Assembly: GCF_030682845.1 (NCBI RefSeq)
Contig: NZ_JAUXNK010000072.1
Span: forward strand, 18,570-82,569
Reading direction: 5' to 3'
DNA: 64,000 nucleotides
Source of the DNA: Methanolobus sp.
GTDB taxonomy: Archaea > Halobacteriota > Methanosarcinia > Methanosarcinales > Methanosarcinaceae
Shown: positions 1 through 8,791 of the stretch, in pieces
Layout of the letters: each line of letters starts with the position of its first letter
How positions within the stretch are numbered: the stretch's first letter is position 1
Translations under genes and position numbers: made by a program
Notes under the pieces: model-generated
What the model saw: the letters and a program-made list of their open reading frames with translations, nothing else
Database searches by the model: none
What the model was told of the DNA's origin: nothing

Positions 1-149
1 AAAAAGTCTTTAAGTTTTCACATGCCATAAAAACGTTGACAAAATTCTAGTTGAATATGTACCCATGCGATGGGCGCAATTCGAACCCATATCCCCTCTC
101 TTTTTTCACATAATCTTTTTATACCGTTCACATACACCCCTGATAAGCA

Positions 150-2348
150 ATGGCACTTGCTGAGCTCGTTGTATCAATTATCGGAGACACCGCAAAGTTA
201 AAACAGGCTTTTGCGGATGTCGATAAGCAAATAGTGAGTGCCGGCAAGTCCATGCAGGCAGTCGGTCAGCAGATGGCATCGGCTGGCAAAACCATGTCAT
301 TGGCAGTGACTGCACCACTTGTGGGTATAGCTGCTCTGTCTTACAAAACGGCTGTCGATTTCGACGACTCTATGAGGAAAGTGATGGCGGTCTCCGGTGC
401 CACCGGGGAAGAGTTTGAACAGCTCCGGGCACTTGCCAGGGAGCTGGGTGCCACTACTGCATTCTCAGCATCGGAAGCCGCAGAAGGTATGCAGTATCTT
501 GCAATGGCAGGATTCAATGTGAATGAGATCCTTGCAGCAACCGATGATATGCTCGCCCTGGCCTCTGCAGGTGCAATTGACCTCGGCACAGCTGCTGACA
601 TAGCATCAAATGTCCTGACAGGGTTTGGATTGAATGCATCCGAGGCTGGAAGAGTAGCAGATGTCCTGGCCAAAGCTGCAGCATCATCCAACACGGATAT
701 CCAGCAACTCGGAGAGGCCATGTCCTATGCAGCACCCCTTGCAGCAGCTATGGGGATGTCAATGGAAGAAGCTGCTGCCCTAATAGGAAAGATGTCAGAT
801 GCTGGTATTCAGGGAAGTAGGGCAGGTACTGCGCTGAGAGGTGCAATGACACGGTTAGCCAGTCCAACCGAAGGCATGTCCAGCGTTCTCAAGCAGTACA
901 ATCTAACCCTCGCAGACGTAGATCCTAGCACAAAATCATTCACGGATATCCTCGAAACCCTGTCAAAGGCAGGACTATCAACCGCAGACGCTATGAAGTT
1001 GTTCGGACAGGAAGCCGGACCAGGTATGCTTGCCCTGATGAGTACCGGTACTGATGCTATCCGGGAGCAAACATTGGCATTAGAGAATGCTGGTGGTGCA
1101 GCCAAAGAGATGGCAGACATCATGCAGGGTGGCCCTGGTGGTGCAGCGCGTGAATTGAAGTCTGCCATGGAAGAACTTATGATCGTCATAGGGGACATTG
1201 TAATGGTGGCAGTGCTTCCTCTTGTAAAAGGCCTGACCCGCGTGGCGCAGACGCTGTCAAAGGTGCCTACTCCGGTCATGAGAGTAATTGTAATGATAGC
1301 CGCGGTTGCAGCAGCGATTGGTCCAGTGTTGATAATTGCAGGTACACTGATATCGTCCATAGGGTCGATACTAACCCTGCTCGGTGGCGCTGGTCTGACG
1401 GCTACAATAGGTGGTTTGCTCACGACCATCGCACCAATAGTCCTTGTAGCTGCTTCACTGGCTGCGGTGGCTTATTTGATATATAGGAATTGGGATGTGA
1501 TCGGTCCAAAGGTGGCCGATGCACTGGACACTATCAAGGCAGCCATCGCTCCTATTGTAGTGATCTTCAGAGATTTTGTAAAGAATGAACTGGAAAAACT
1601 GAAGGCGTGGTGGGATGAGAACGGCGGCACCATCACCGAAGCAGTACTCCGTGTAGCCTCTGCTGTAATATGGCTTGTGAAACATGGCATTATGTATCTG
1701 GGTAAAGTCGTGGAGAGCTTCTTACCTCCAATACTCGCCTTGGTCGAGCACATTGTCGGGCAGATACTGAATGTTATCCTGTTCTTCTCCCAGGTCCTCA
1801 TAGGAGACTGGGAAGGAGCCTGGGGAACTCTCAAGACCATTGTGCAGACGCAGATGGACTTTGTTATGAGGATTGTAACTGCAATACTAGACCCCATCGC
1901 GGACACATTCTCATCAATTGGTTCAAAACTGTACGAATCTGGAAGGGCACTGATACAAAACTTCATTGATGGTATCAAGTCCAAAGCCGACTCGCTGAAG
2001 AGCACAGTCAGTGATGTCCTGGGTGGGGTTGGGAAATACTTCCCGCATTCCCCTGCAAAAGAAGGCCCGCTCAAGTTACTCCCGAACTGGGATGCATATT
2101 TCATAGACCCGCTTCAGAGATCAGTGGGCAGGATGGGTTCAATTGTTCCAGATGGTCTCGAGAGCGTTGCCGGTGCGGTCCAGAACGTGGCCAATAATAG
2201 CTCTACCAGTTCCACCACCAATAACACCTACGCAGGTGATGAGTTCGTCATCCAGAACGTTAACCTGTCTGCAGATTATCCTTTCGAGAGATTCGTTCGG
2301 GATCTGGAGCAGTATAACCGGCAAAAGCACGTCCGTAGGGGGTATTGA
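150..2348 (+). CDS. Phage tail tape measure protein, TP901-type
   Basis: Tape measure proteins set tail length and are threaded into the host during DNA delivery. Residues about 65-300 have the TP901 core pattern: FDDSMRKV, then many Ala/Gly-rich helices such as GATTAFSASEAAEGMQYLAMAG. Hydrophobic, probably membrane-spanning helices follow at about 345-450, then an amphipathic C-terminal half with an Asn/Ser/Thr-rich stretch near 690. At 732 aa it is short to medium for the family; the usual rule of about 1.5 angstrom per residue would give a tail near 110 nm (inference). It starts the tail operon here and ends 2 bp before the next ATG. The ATG at 150 follows an AT-rich untranslated stretch. 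Confidence 0.93.
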   Translation: MALAELVVSIIGDTAKLKQAFADVDKQIVSAGKSMQAVGQQMASAGKTMSLAVTAPLVGIAALSYKTAVDFDDSMRKVMAVSGATGEEFEQLRALARELGATTAFSASEAAEGMQYLAMAGFNVNEILAATDDMLALASAGAIDLGTAADIASNVLTGFGLNASEAGRVADVLAKAAASSNTDIQQLGEAMSYAAPLAAAMGMSMEEAAALIGKMSDAGIQGSRAGTALRGAMTRLASPTEGMSSVLKQYNLTLADVDPSTKSFTDILETLSKAGLSTADAMKLFGQEAGPGMLALMSTGTDAIREQTLALENAGGAAKEMADIMQGGPGGAARELKSAMEELMIVIGDIVMVAVLPLVKGLTRVAQTLSKVPTPVMRVIVMIAAVAAAIGPVLIIAGTLISSIGSILTLLGGAGLTATIGGLLTTIAPIVLVAASLAAVAYLIYRNWDVIGPKVADALDTIKAAIAPIVVIFRDFVKNELEKLKAWWDENGGTITEAVLRVASAVIWLVKHGIMYLGKVVESFLPPILALVEHIVGQILNVILFFSQVLIGDWEGAWGTLKTIVQTQMDFVMRIVTAILDPIADTFSSIGSKLYESGRALIQNFIDGIKSKADSLKSTVSDVLGGVGKYFPHSPAKEGPLKLLPNWDAYFIDPLQRSVGRMGSIVPDGLESVAGAVQNVANNSSTSSTTNNTYAGDEFVIQNVNLSADYPFERFVRDLEQYNRQKHVRRGY

Positions 2349-2350
2349 TA

Positions 2351-2683
2351 ATGGCAGTATCTTTTGATAGTGTGGCATTGTCGGTCATCAAGGAGGCCGA
2401 GATCACAGTGGATGCGCCTTTCAAACAAACAACCCTATTATCTGGCAAGGTATACGTCCAAGCTTCGCCCGAGCAGATGTTTGCCAGGACATTCGAATGC
2501 TACACAGAGGATTTCACTGAGATCTCCGATCTTCTCGGGAAACTTGGCTCATCCGCAACCCTTGTTATAGACTCAGAATCGTTCACAACATGTTTCATTG
2601 CTCCACCGATCCGGTATAAGGAACTCATCAAGGGCAGTGGGAAGTACGCTTACAATATCAATTTTGTGAGGCATACTGCATGA
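2351..2683 (+). CDS. Small tail protein (distal-tail/tail-assembly position)
   Basis: A 110-aa protein directly after the tape measure and before the larger baseplate-like protein, the slot of distal-tail or tail-assembly proteins in siphovirus-like genomes. No motif fixes its function. Strands alternate with a few charged turns (ITVDAPFKQTTLLSGKVYV), suggesting a small beta-rich fold. I chose the ATG at 2351; a TTG at 2345 is also in frame and would overlap the tape measure stop. Its stop overlaps the next start as ATGA at 2680-2683, showing translational coupling. The role is inferred from position only. Confidence 0.7.
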   Translation: MAVSFDSVALSVIKEAEITVDAPFKQTTLLSGKVYVQASPEQMFARTFECYTEDFTEISDLLGKLGSSATLVIDSESFTTCFIAPPIRYKELIKGSGKYAYNINFVRHTA

Positions 2684-4128
2684 CAGGCCTGGACAATTAT
2701 CCTCTTAGTTCTATCAGGGTATCCAAGTCGATAAGTGACGCTTTTTGGCAGCTGGAAGCAAGCATGCCGGATGTGGCTATTCCTGTAAACTATACTGATG
2801 TGCCTGTGCAGCTGGAAGATAATAGCGGTGTTGAGAGAATCATCTTTTATGGCATTACTGCTCCCGATGAAGCTTACACGCTAAAGAACGTGGAGTCCAT
2901 GGTCAGGATATTCGCATATGACTATGGCTGGTTCCTATCAAGGCAGTTCGTTCCTGAGAAGTTGCTGGTACTACCTGCAGCTGAGAGCGTGAACTGGTAT
3001 ATCGAAGAGCTGCTGGGTGGTGTGAATTGGCAGATAGTCAGCGGAATCGAACCTTACATGGTCAATACCCCACCTCCTGCAATACCTAAAAAAGAATTCG
3101 TCTTCAAGCCAGATAAGACAAAAATGGATGCTATCAGCGATATTGCAGAGTACTATAATTGCGTTTTTGAGGTCAAGTGGCACAACGCAGGAACATCTCA
3201 GTCTCCTGTCTGGGTATCCAGAGCGTATTTCGTCAGGTCGAACCAGATCGACAATGCAACAGATGGTCTGGACCTGCCGGAGCCCGTAGTTCTCGAAAGA
3301 GCGGATGATGACACCATTGATATCACTGTTGTAAACTCGTCAGAGGACAAGTACAATCGTATTTACGCCATCGGATGCAACCCTGAAGGCCAGTGGTTCA
3401 AAGGGATAGAAGAGAGCCCTAATGTGACCAATGGAACCGCTAAGGCCCGGGAGTATATGGAATACCCATCTCCCTACGTAAGCAGTCAGCAGTCTGCGGA
3501 TGAGAGGGCCCAGGAATTATATTCTTTGTTCAATTTTCCTATCAAGAGGATAACTGCAAATCTTACTCAAAGGCATGACCTGCAACTCTACCAGCTGGTC
3601 AAGTTCGACGGCTGGGATGAGTACGAACATGCTCTCTACACAGTTGGGATGACCGGCATAAACTGGGTAAGGATAGTCGAGATCACTCATATCAGGAACG
3701 AACATGGTTCCAGTGTGAACATCGTATGCGTTCCTGACAGGGACCTCAGCCAGAGCAGACTTAGATCATACTCTGTCGCCCCCAACGTTGTCGATGATAC
3801 TGAAGCGGTTGTGTTCGATGTGCTCACATCGATGCCAAGCTCGGAGATTGGTGTTGCAGCTACCCCTATTGTTGGTTCCTCAACAACCACTGTAGAGCTT
3901 AACAGGGGAGGGACGGTCACCGCAAGGATCCTTGGTCAGGGGGAGAGCATAGTTTTGCCTGTTGACAATGACCGTGTGATTGTTTCTGGCGGAGGAGGGG
4001 CTTTCAGCCCTGCACCCAGCGATCTGGACATGCAGAACTACAAAATAAAGAGCACCACCGGAGCCCTGCGCTTCGAGGTTTATGGCAATAATAAAATAAT
4101 ATTTTCAAGAGGAGCACCACCAGAATGA
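2680..4128 (+). CDS. Tail-tip/baseplate-like structural protein
   Basis: A 482-aa protein coupled by ATGA overlaps to both neighbours. Its middle (about 20-350) alternates strands with aromatic residues and has the flavour of gp27/Tal-type baseplate hub proteins: an early module followed by a region with Q-x-Y-Q-L-V-K-F-D-G-W-D and IVEITHIRNEHGSSVNIVCVPD, typical of tail-hub beta barrels that handle kinematic and numeric tail attachments. The C-terminus is Gly-rich (SGGGGAF). This family call is inference from fold flavour and gene order; I recognise no diagnostic motif. Base composition is moderate (26 G+C in 60 at 3301-3360), like the upstream genes and unlike the next three. Confidence 0.65.
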   Translation: MTGLDNYPLSSIRVSKSISDAFWQLEASMPDVAIPVNYTDVPVQLEDNSGVERIIFYGITAPDEAYTLKNVESMVRIFAYDYGWFLSRQFVPEKLLVLPAAESVNWYIEELLGGVNWQIVSGIEPYMVNTPPPAIPKKEFVFKPDKTKMDAISDIAEYYNCVFEVKWHNAGTSQSPVWVSRAYFVRSNQIDNATDGLDLPEPVVLERADDDTIDITVVNSSEDKYNRIYAIGCNPEGQWFKGIEESPNVTNGTAKAREYMEYPSPYVSSQQSADERAQELYSLFNFPIKRITANLTQRHDLQLYQLVKFDGWDEYEHALYTVGMTGINWVRIVEITHIRNEHGSSVNIVCVPDRDLSQSRLRSYSVAPNVVDDTEAVVFDVLTSMPSSEIGVAATPIVGSSTTTVELNRGGTVTARILGQGESIVLPVDNDRVIVSGGGGAFSPAPSDLDMQNYKIKSTTGALRFEVYGNNKIIFSRGAPPE

Positions 4129-4772
4129 CAGTAGGAAAGATCACAGGCAGCGGCCAGGGCATACTACAAGTCCTGGTCAGACCTGAAACGGGAGAGTTTC
4201 TAGAAACCAAGGAAGGCGGGATATTAGCCGGCCAGTTTTTGAGCTTACCTTACGGGGCCCGGTTCACCGCAGAACACTGGTTTGATAGATTGATCATAGC
4301 CCTGAATGACGGTGGAGGCAGGGACCTGCCTGTCCGGATATACGACAGCCCGGACAAGACCAACCTGATCCAGGAAACCCTGTTCATAAATGTAGGCAGC
4401 TCCAGGGCCCTACACATGATATTTGAGCCATTACCACCCGGAGAATATTTCTGGGAGCTTGACCCCGGAGGCCAGGTCACCGTCGCCCAGGTTTACATCA
4501 CCTCAACATACAAGGGGGCTTACGTGGATGGCAACCACATCACCGGGTACGACTTCCGGAGCAAGATAATGTACTGCACCGACGAGCTGCAGGAGCGAGC
4601 CGTGGCGATTACTGGCGACCCGATAGACCACGGGGCAACTCAGGTCAAGGAAGGCAGCGGCATAATGGCTGTCCAGGTTGGGACCGTAGAAAAGAACGTA
4701 GCCAAAGAGCTAGACGAATTAAACAACGGTGGCCGGATTTTAACAGGATCCTGGTACGTAGAAACAGCATAA
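4125..4772 (+). CDS. Predicted virion protein, beta-rich, unknown
   Basis: A 215-aa protein starting in an ATGA overlap with the previous tail gene and followed 15 bp later by the next. It is rich in Gly, Pro and beta-strand pairs (LPPGEYFWELDPGGQVTVAQVYITSTYKGAY), like a small jelly-roll or beta-sandwich tail-tip component. I do not recognise the family. Composition changes here: 34 of 60 bases are G+C at 4141-4200 against 26 of 60 at 3301-3360, with GC-rich codon choice through 7311. This suggests the tail-tip/fibre module was exchanged as a block. Confidence 0.6.
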   Translation: MTVGKITGSGQGILQVLVRPETGEFLETKEGGILAGQFLSLPYGARFTAEHWFDRLIIALNDGGGRDLPVRIYDSPDKTNLIQETLFINVGSSRALHMIFEPLPPGEYFWELDPGGQVTVAQVYITSTYKGAYVDGNHITGYDFRSKIMYCTDELQERAVAITGDPIDHGATQVKEGSGIMAVQVGTVEKNVAKELDELNNGGRILTGSWYVETA

Positions 4773-4787
4773 AAGGAGAGATAAAAT

Positions 4788-5717
4788 ATGGGATTTTCAA
4801 GTGGAGCAAAGACCCTGCCTGCATTGATTGAAGACATAGCAAACCAGATAATCGCCAGTTCGGCCGACTGGGTAGACGGCGACGACACCTGGAACACGAC
4901 GAGCAGCCTGAACAACAACGCCAGGAGATGCCTGAGATACACCGGAGACGCGGCGGACATTTGGGTAGCCTTGGAGTGCGTAAACTCAAATACCTGGGGC
5001 CATGTCCACAACGGCGGGAGCCACCACGGAAAAGGGCTACGTGTCACATATTCTGCTTCATGGGACTACATAAACCGGATATACCCAGCCGACGCCAAGG
5101 ACAACAGCATGACATTTGTCCCGTTCGAGGTACGCGGTGGCAGTATATGCACAGCCGACCTGGGGACCCTCCTACTTACATATTATTTATGGACCGACTC
5201 AAGCGGGTTCGTATTGATGGGCATCCCGGAACCACACGCTGTGGATAATTACCAGTCTTCATTTATTTGTTGCGTAGAGCGCCTGGCAGCGAAGGAATAC
5301 AGCGACGGCCTGACGAATTTTTACACATGGTGCAGGCTCAACTCCGGCCACGCGTGGGCGAACTCGCTGAGAGGCGACAACGTGGAATTTAGACATTACA
5401 CGATGGTCCGGCCTTTTGCTTTCAGAGCCCAGGACGACAACGGCGTCCAGTTCTGGCAGGACCCGGTCAGAGGCCGCGCAATGAAAAGCACAGGGAGCGG
5501 CAAAGTATACTTCGTAAAGCCATTGATATGCAACGACGCCGCCAAGTTCCAGCCGATAGGGCAGTCTGAATTGTTTTTTGGATATTCAGCAGAGAGTGGC
5601 CTGGTCGACGGGGACGTGATAGCTGTCCAGAGCGCAACCACGAAATACATCTGCAAGTCCCTCCAGTCACCGGACAACACCGGCTACTTGTATTTTGCCA
5701 TAAAATACGTCGCATAA
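4788..5717 (+). CDS. Predicted virion/tail-fibre protein, unknown
   Basis: A 309-aa protein preceded by a clear AGGAGAG ribosome-binding site about 7 bases before the ATG. It is rich in Trp, Asn and Asp (SADWVDGDDTWNTTSSLNNN) with many short strands, as in receptor-binding or fibre proteins that make extended beta structures. No enzymatic motif or transmembrane segment was seen. It lies inside the GC-rich block 4125-7311 and is in line with the tail operon, so a host-recognition or tail-tip role is plausible. Function is inferred from position only. Confidence 0.6.
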   Translation: MGFSSGAKTLPALIEDIANQIIASSADWVDGDDTWNTTSSLNNNARRCLRYTGDAADIWVALECVNSNTWGHVHNGGSHHGKGLRVTYSASWDYINRIYPADAKDNSMTFVPFEVRGGSICTADLGTLLLTYYLWTDSSGFVLMGIPEPHAVDNYQSSFICCVERLAAKEYSDGLTNFYTWCRLNSGHAWANSLRGDNVEFRHYTMVRPFAFRAQDDNGVQFWQDPVRGRAMKSTGSGKVYFVKPLICNDAAKFQPIGQSELFFGYSAESGLVDGDVIAVQSATTKYICKSLQSPDNTGYLYFAIKYVA

Positions 5718-5733
5718 GGAGACCAGAACACCC

Positions 5734-7311
5734 ATGCCAGAGTACATCGGGGCCCCTTTAGAGATAGCAGGGAGAGGCGACCCGGAGCCAAACCTGCAGA
5801 TCGTCCGGACCCAGCCAGGGCACCACAACGTGACCGCGGGCTACGGGGAACAACTGGCATGGGACGCGACCGGAAACAACACGGTCTACGACCGGACCAC
5901 CCAGCGGTTCACCCTGCAGACAGAAGTAGCCGAGCCATCCTACGGGGCCGACATTACGGTAGATGACGGGTTCCTGACCTCAAACCACAACGTGGACGCA
6001 GGCACGAAGACCATCCACCTGGGCCTTTCAGCCCTCACCACATACACCAGAATCGACGCCAACTACCAGAGCAAGTCTTTTATTTTTGACGACGTCGGTT
6101 TTTATAAAATGACTTTCAATTTTAATATAAATTTACACGGTAGTTATTTTATATTGGAATTGATAGACCACCTGGGAGTGGTCCGCTGGAGCAGGAACGG
6201 GACCGCGATCGTCACGGACCAAGTGGTTAATATAATTTCAACCTCCTGGAAATTCAGGGTCCGCTGCACCAACAGCGTAACCACCGACATTTTATTTAAC
6301 AATTGGATAACCATCAGCAACATCCGGATGGAGCGTTTCAAGAGCGAAGGGTACATCCAGCAGAACTGGTGGCACCATTACGATAACATGAACACCCTGG
6401 ACACCCTGCAGATCGGGCACGTTGCAGGGGTCGAAGGGGCCAGCCTGAAGGTCCGGTTGATGTTCAAGGACGACGATGTCGCAGCATCGCCGTGGCTGGG
6501 TCCCAGCACACCGGCTGATTTTTACACAGGACCTGGTGGCCGGATATTTACCGGAGGTTATACCGGGAAATACTGGCGGGCCAGAGTTTACTTTTACAGC
6601 GACGGGAGGTACAGCCCGGTTTTAAACAATTTGACATACACGATGTACTTGGACAACCCGATCAGGCTGTTGCAGTTCCCGGAAAACACCCCACACCCAG
6701 TAGGGATTCCGGTTGCCTTCCAGCCACTGACCTGGTTCTATGGAGACCACGAAGAAAACAACACTCTGCCGTGGTCAGGCCGGGCCTTTACATGGCGCGG
6801 GGCAATAATAACCATCTCAAGGACAGGACAGGTCAACGTACCCGTCGCATTTAGGCCATTAACCTGGTTCTACGCGGATCACATAGAGAACAGCACTTTA
6901 CCCCTTTCATATAGGGAGTTTCTAGCGGCATTATTCAGGATAACCCGGAGCTGGGCAGAAAGCGTGGTCGGAGTCGTGATGAGCGGCTACGTCCAGGACC
7001 AGAACGGCAATGTGATACTTCATGCATACAAGCTCATCTTGGAAAGCAGCAACGTCCCGGACAGGGACATAATGGGCCAGGTTAACCCGGAAAACGGGGT
7101 GTTTCAAGTATTCGTGCAGGAAGCGATGTACGACCGCAGGTGGTTGCTCGTAGAATATGAGGGGAAGGCCGCAAATATAGCCCTGGCAGGTTATGGAACA
7201 CCGGCGGTTCTGGATGGCACCAAAGGGCCGGTCGACAACCAGGATCTGCAGTTCTGGAAAGCTCCCCTCTGCACAACCGTGGCTCACGTGGATTCACTGG
7301 TTACTTATTGA
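5734..7311 (+). CDS. Large tail-fibre-like protein with internal repeat and C-terminal beta-sandwich
   Basis: A 525-aa protein, last gene of the tail operon, with an AAGGAG site 12 bases before the ATG. Residues about 1-320 are beta-rich with many aromatic residues. A repeat begins at residues 327 and 371: VAFQPLTWFYGDHEENNTLP and VAFRPLTWFYADHIENSTLP, about 44 residues apart. The C-terminus (about 410-500) has the pattern of a carboxypeptidase-regulatory/CNA-B-like sandwich (MSGYVQDQNGNVILHAYKL, then GVFQVFV). These traits fit a surface-exposed fibre or adhesin; the target cannot be read from sequence. Base composition is high (38 G+C in 60 at 5821-5880). Confidence 0.65.
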   Translation: MPEYIGAPLEIAGRGDPEPNLQIVRTQPGHHNVTAGYGEQLAWDATGNNTVYDRTTQRFTLQTEVAEPSYGADITVDDGFLTSNHNVDAGTKTIHLGLSALTTYTRIDANYQSKSFIFDDVGFYKMTFNFNINLHGSYFILELIDHLGVVRWSRNGTAIVTDQVVNIISTSWKFRVRCTNSVTTDILFNNWITISNIRMERFKSEGYIQQNWWHHYDNMNTLDTLQIGHVAGVEGASLKVRLMFKDDDVAASPWLGPSTPADFYTGPGGRIFTGGYTGKYWRARVYFYSDGRYSPVLNNLTYTMYLDNPIRLLQFPENTPHPVGIPVAFQPLTWFYGDHEENNTLPWSGRAFTWRGAIITISRTGQVNVPVAFRPLTWFYADHIENSTLPLSYREFLAALFRITRSWAESVVGVVMSGYVQDQNGNVILHAYKLILESSNVPDRDIMGQVNPENGVFQVFVQEAMYDRRWLLVEYEGKAANIALAGYGTPAVLDGTKGPVDNQDLQFWKAPLCTTVAHVDSLVTY

Positions 7312-7402
7312 CATAAGAACCAAAATCTAGGATATCTAGAGAGCCGAACATACCATAAGAATTAACACTAACGTGACTTATCAAAGTAGAAATATTTTAA
7401 AT

Positions 7403-7458
7403 GAGGTGTGTGTAATTGGGGGGAGTGGGGGTTGGTGGTAGAAAAAGACACACACCTC
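7403..7458. repeat. 11-bp perfect hairpin with G-rich 34-nt loop
   Basis: GAGGTGTGTGT (7403-7413) is perfectly complementary to ACACACACCTC (7448-7458). The loop contains G runs of 6, 5, 2 and 2 (around 7419-7439), a two-layer G-quadruplex candidate. It lies 92 bp after the last tail gene and 245 bp before the first regulator. It could be a terminator-like structure for the late operon, an RNA-stability element or a replication/packaging site. The remainder of 7312-7524 is AT-rich with no gene seen. Confidence 0.6.
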
Positions 7459-7524
7459 TATAATACTCGTTAACGGTGTGACACTATATATTATTTGTCG
7501 ATATAAGTATTTTGCACATATTCT

Positions 7525-7629
7525 TACTATTCAAGTGAATAGTACTTCCAAGTTTTTCATTTGATATTTTTCAAATACTTCAGAATAAACTATATACATA
7601 TTTCAACAGTTGAATGGAATCTTTATAAG
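7525..7629 (+). promoter_or_regulatory. Promoter region with three inverted repeats upstream of first FilR1-type gene
   Basis: Three inverted repeats lie close together: TACTATTCA-AG-TGAATAGTA (7525-7544), ATTTGA-6 nt-TCAAAT (7559-7576) and TTCAACAGTTGAA (7602-7614). They are followed by a TATA-like TTTATAAG (7622-7629). Distance to the ATG at 7704 allows a leader of about 50 nt. The half-sites share TTCAA or TGAA. They are good candidates for operators of the winged-helix proteins encoded just downstream (inference). Confidence 0.5.
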
Positions 7630-7703
7630 TAGTAGTTAAGGTAAATACTAATATGGGAGTGGAATTAAATAAAATTGCAAATATATGAGAGGATATACTG
7701 CAT

Positions 7704-8525
7704 ATGAAAAAGCCATTGCTTGATGTGATATTTGCATCTAAAAAGAGGAAGGAAGTTCTTTTGGTACTACAGAATGGATCAAAGGAAATGCCAACACTTC
7801 TGCAGTTGCTGGATACCAACAGACAGGCACTCCTCCCTCAGATAAGGGTGCTTGAAGAGCATTATCTTGTTTCTCATGATAGGGATACATATGAGTTAAC
7901 AACTCTTGGAAAACTGGTAGTTGATGATATGTCTCCTCTTTTAAGTACTCTTAACGTTTTGGACTTTGATATTGATTATTGGGGAACACATAAACTTGAT
8001 TTCATACCCTCACATTTATTTAAAAGAATAGATGAACTTGGGCCATGTGACTTGATTAAGATTGGTCTACATGAGATATTCGAGGAAGACAAACAGTTTA
8101 CTAAAGAGGCTAGGATGTCGAAATCTGTGTTTACGATGAGTTCATTCGTATTTCCTAATTTTGAACAAACATTTTCCGAGTTAATAGCAAATAATGTGAA
8201 TATATTTATTATTATCTCAAAAGAGCTTTATGAAAAGCTCATAAGTGACAACCCTGAAAAATCTCAGGCATTGATAGAAAACCCAAATATCAATTTGAGC
8301 GTATATCCAACTCGTTTTGATTTCTTATCAGTTTCAATCAATGACTACAGCTGCATGTTAAAATTGCTGACAGAGCAAGGCGTTTCCGATAATAAAAGAG
8401 TTATTTGTTCTAGTGACAGTGCAATTTCATGGGGAAAAGAGCTTTTTGAATATTATTTGAAGAATTCAATACCTATAATTGAATCTAGTCAAATTACTCA
8501 TGGCGTAAGATTATTTCAAGCATGA
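7704..8525 (+). CDS. FilR1-type winged-helix transcriptional regulator, copy 1
   Basis: A 273-aa regulator with an N-terminal winged HTH (about 1-85; recognition region RQALLPQIRVLEEHYLVS, wing DTYELTTLGKLV) and a C-terminal FilR1-middle-type sensor domain (DUF1724). The domain ends with the family signature WGKELFEYYL near residue 250. Known: this family is nearly restricted to methanogens and includes regulators of methylotrophic methanogenesis and filament formation. Two further full-length copies follow in the same orientation, with intergenic promoters of their own. Composition is very AT-rich (13 G+C in 60 at 8161-8220). It lacks the ligand-binding assignment needed to name a target. 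Confidence 0.9.
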   Translation: MKKPLLDVIFASKKRKEVLLVLQNGSKEMPTLLQLLDTNRQALLPQIRVLEEHYLVSHDRDTYELTTLGKLVVDDMSPLLSTLNVLDFDIDYWGTHKLDFIPSHLFKRIDELGPCDLIKIGLHEIFEEDKQFTKEARMSKSVFTMSSFVFPNFEQTFSELIANNVNIFIIISKELYEKLISDNPEKSQALIENPNINLSVYPTRFDFLSVSINDYSCMLKLLTEQGVSDNKRVICSSDSAISWGKELFEYYLKNSIPIIESSQITHGVRLFQA

Positions 8526-8791
8526 GAATTTTTGCAAAGCCACTCTGGTAGAAAGAATGGCATCACATGATCCAGACTTCAATGGAAAAAATGTATGGGG
8601 TCATAGAAGGACATCAATGGATACTCCGAGGTTTCTCAGGGCATCTATGACAGTATAGACCAATACAGGACAGACGGGCTTTCAGATGATGAAATAGAAG
8701 ACAAGATGAATAGGGACCTGCATACGGGACAGGATTTCATCATATTCATTATAAAAAATAAAAAATGATCTAAGTTTACAACTATCGTACT
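8526..8791 (+). other. Gene remnant region without intact ORF
   Basis: No complete gene. A 53-codon open frame at 8607-8768 (INGYSEVSQGIYDSIDQYR, then TGQDFIIFIIKNKK) reads like the C-terminal end of a protein but begins after a TAG and has no suitable start. Adjacent short frames (for example SHDPDFNGKNVWGHRR at about 8560-8607) are in other phases, as expected for a frameshifted remnant. The identity is unknown. Confidence 0.35.

Noticed and set aside
70..100. A tRNA T-arm-like motif (GGGTTCGAAT on the minus strand) near the left edge, possibly an attL or tRNA remnant.
   Set aside because: The T-stem does not pair, no other tRNA arms are found, and it shares only an approximate pattern with the tRNA-Thr 3' end. 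Too weak for an attachment site.
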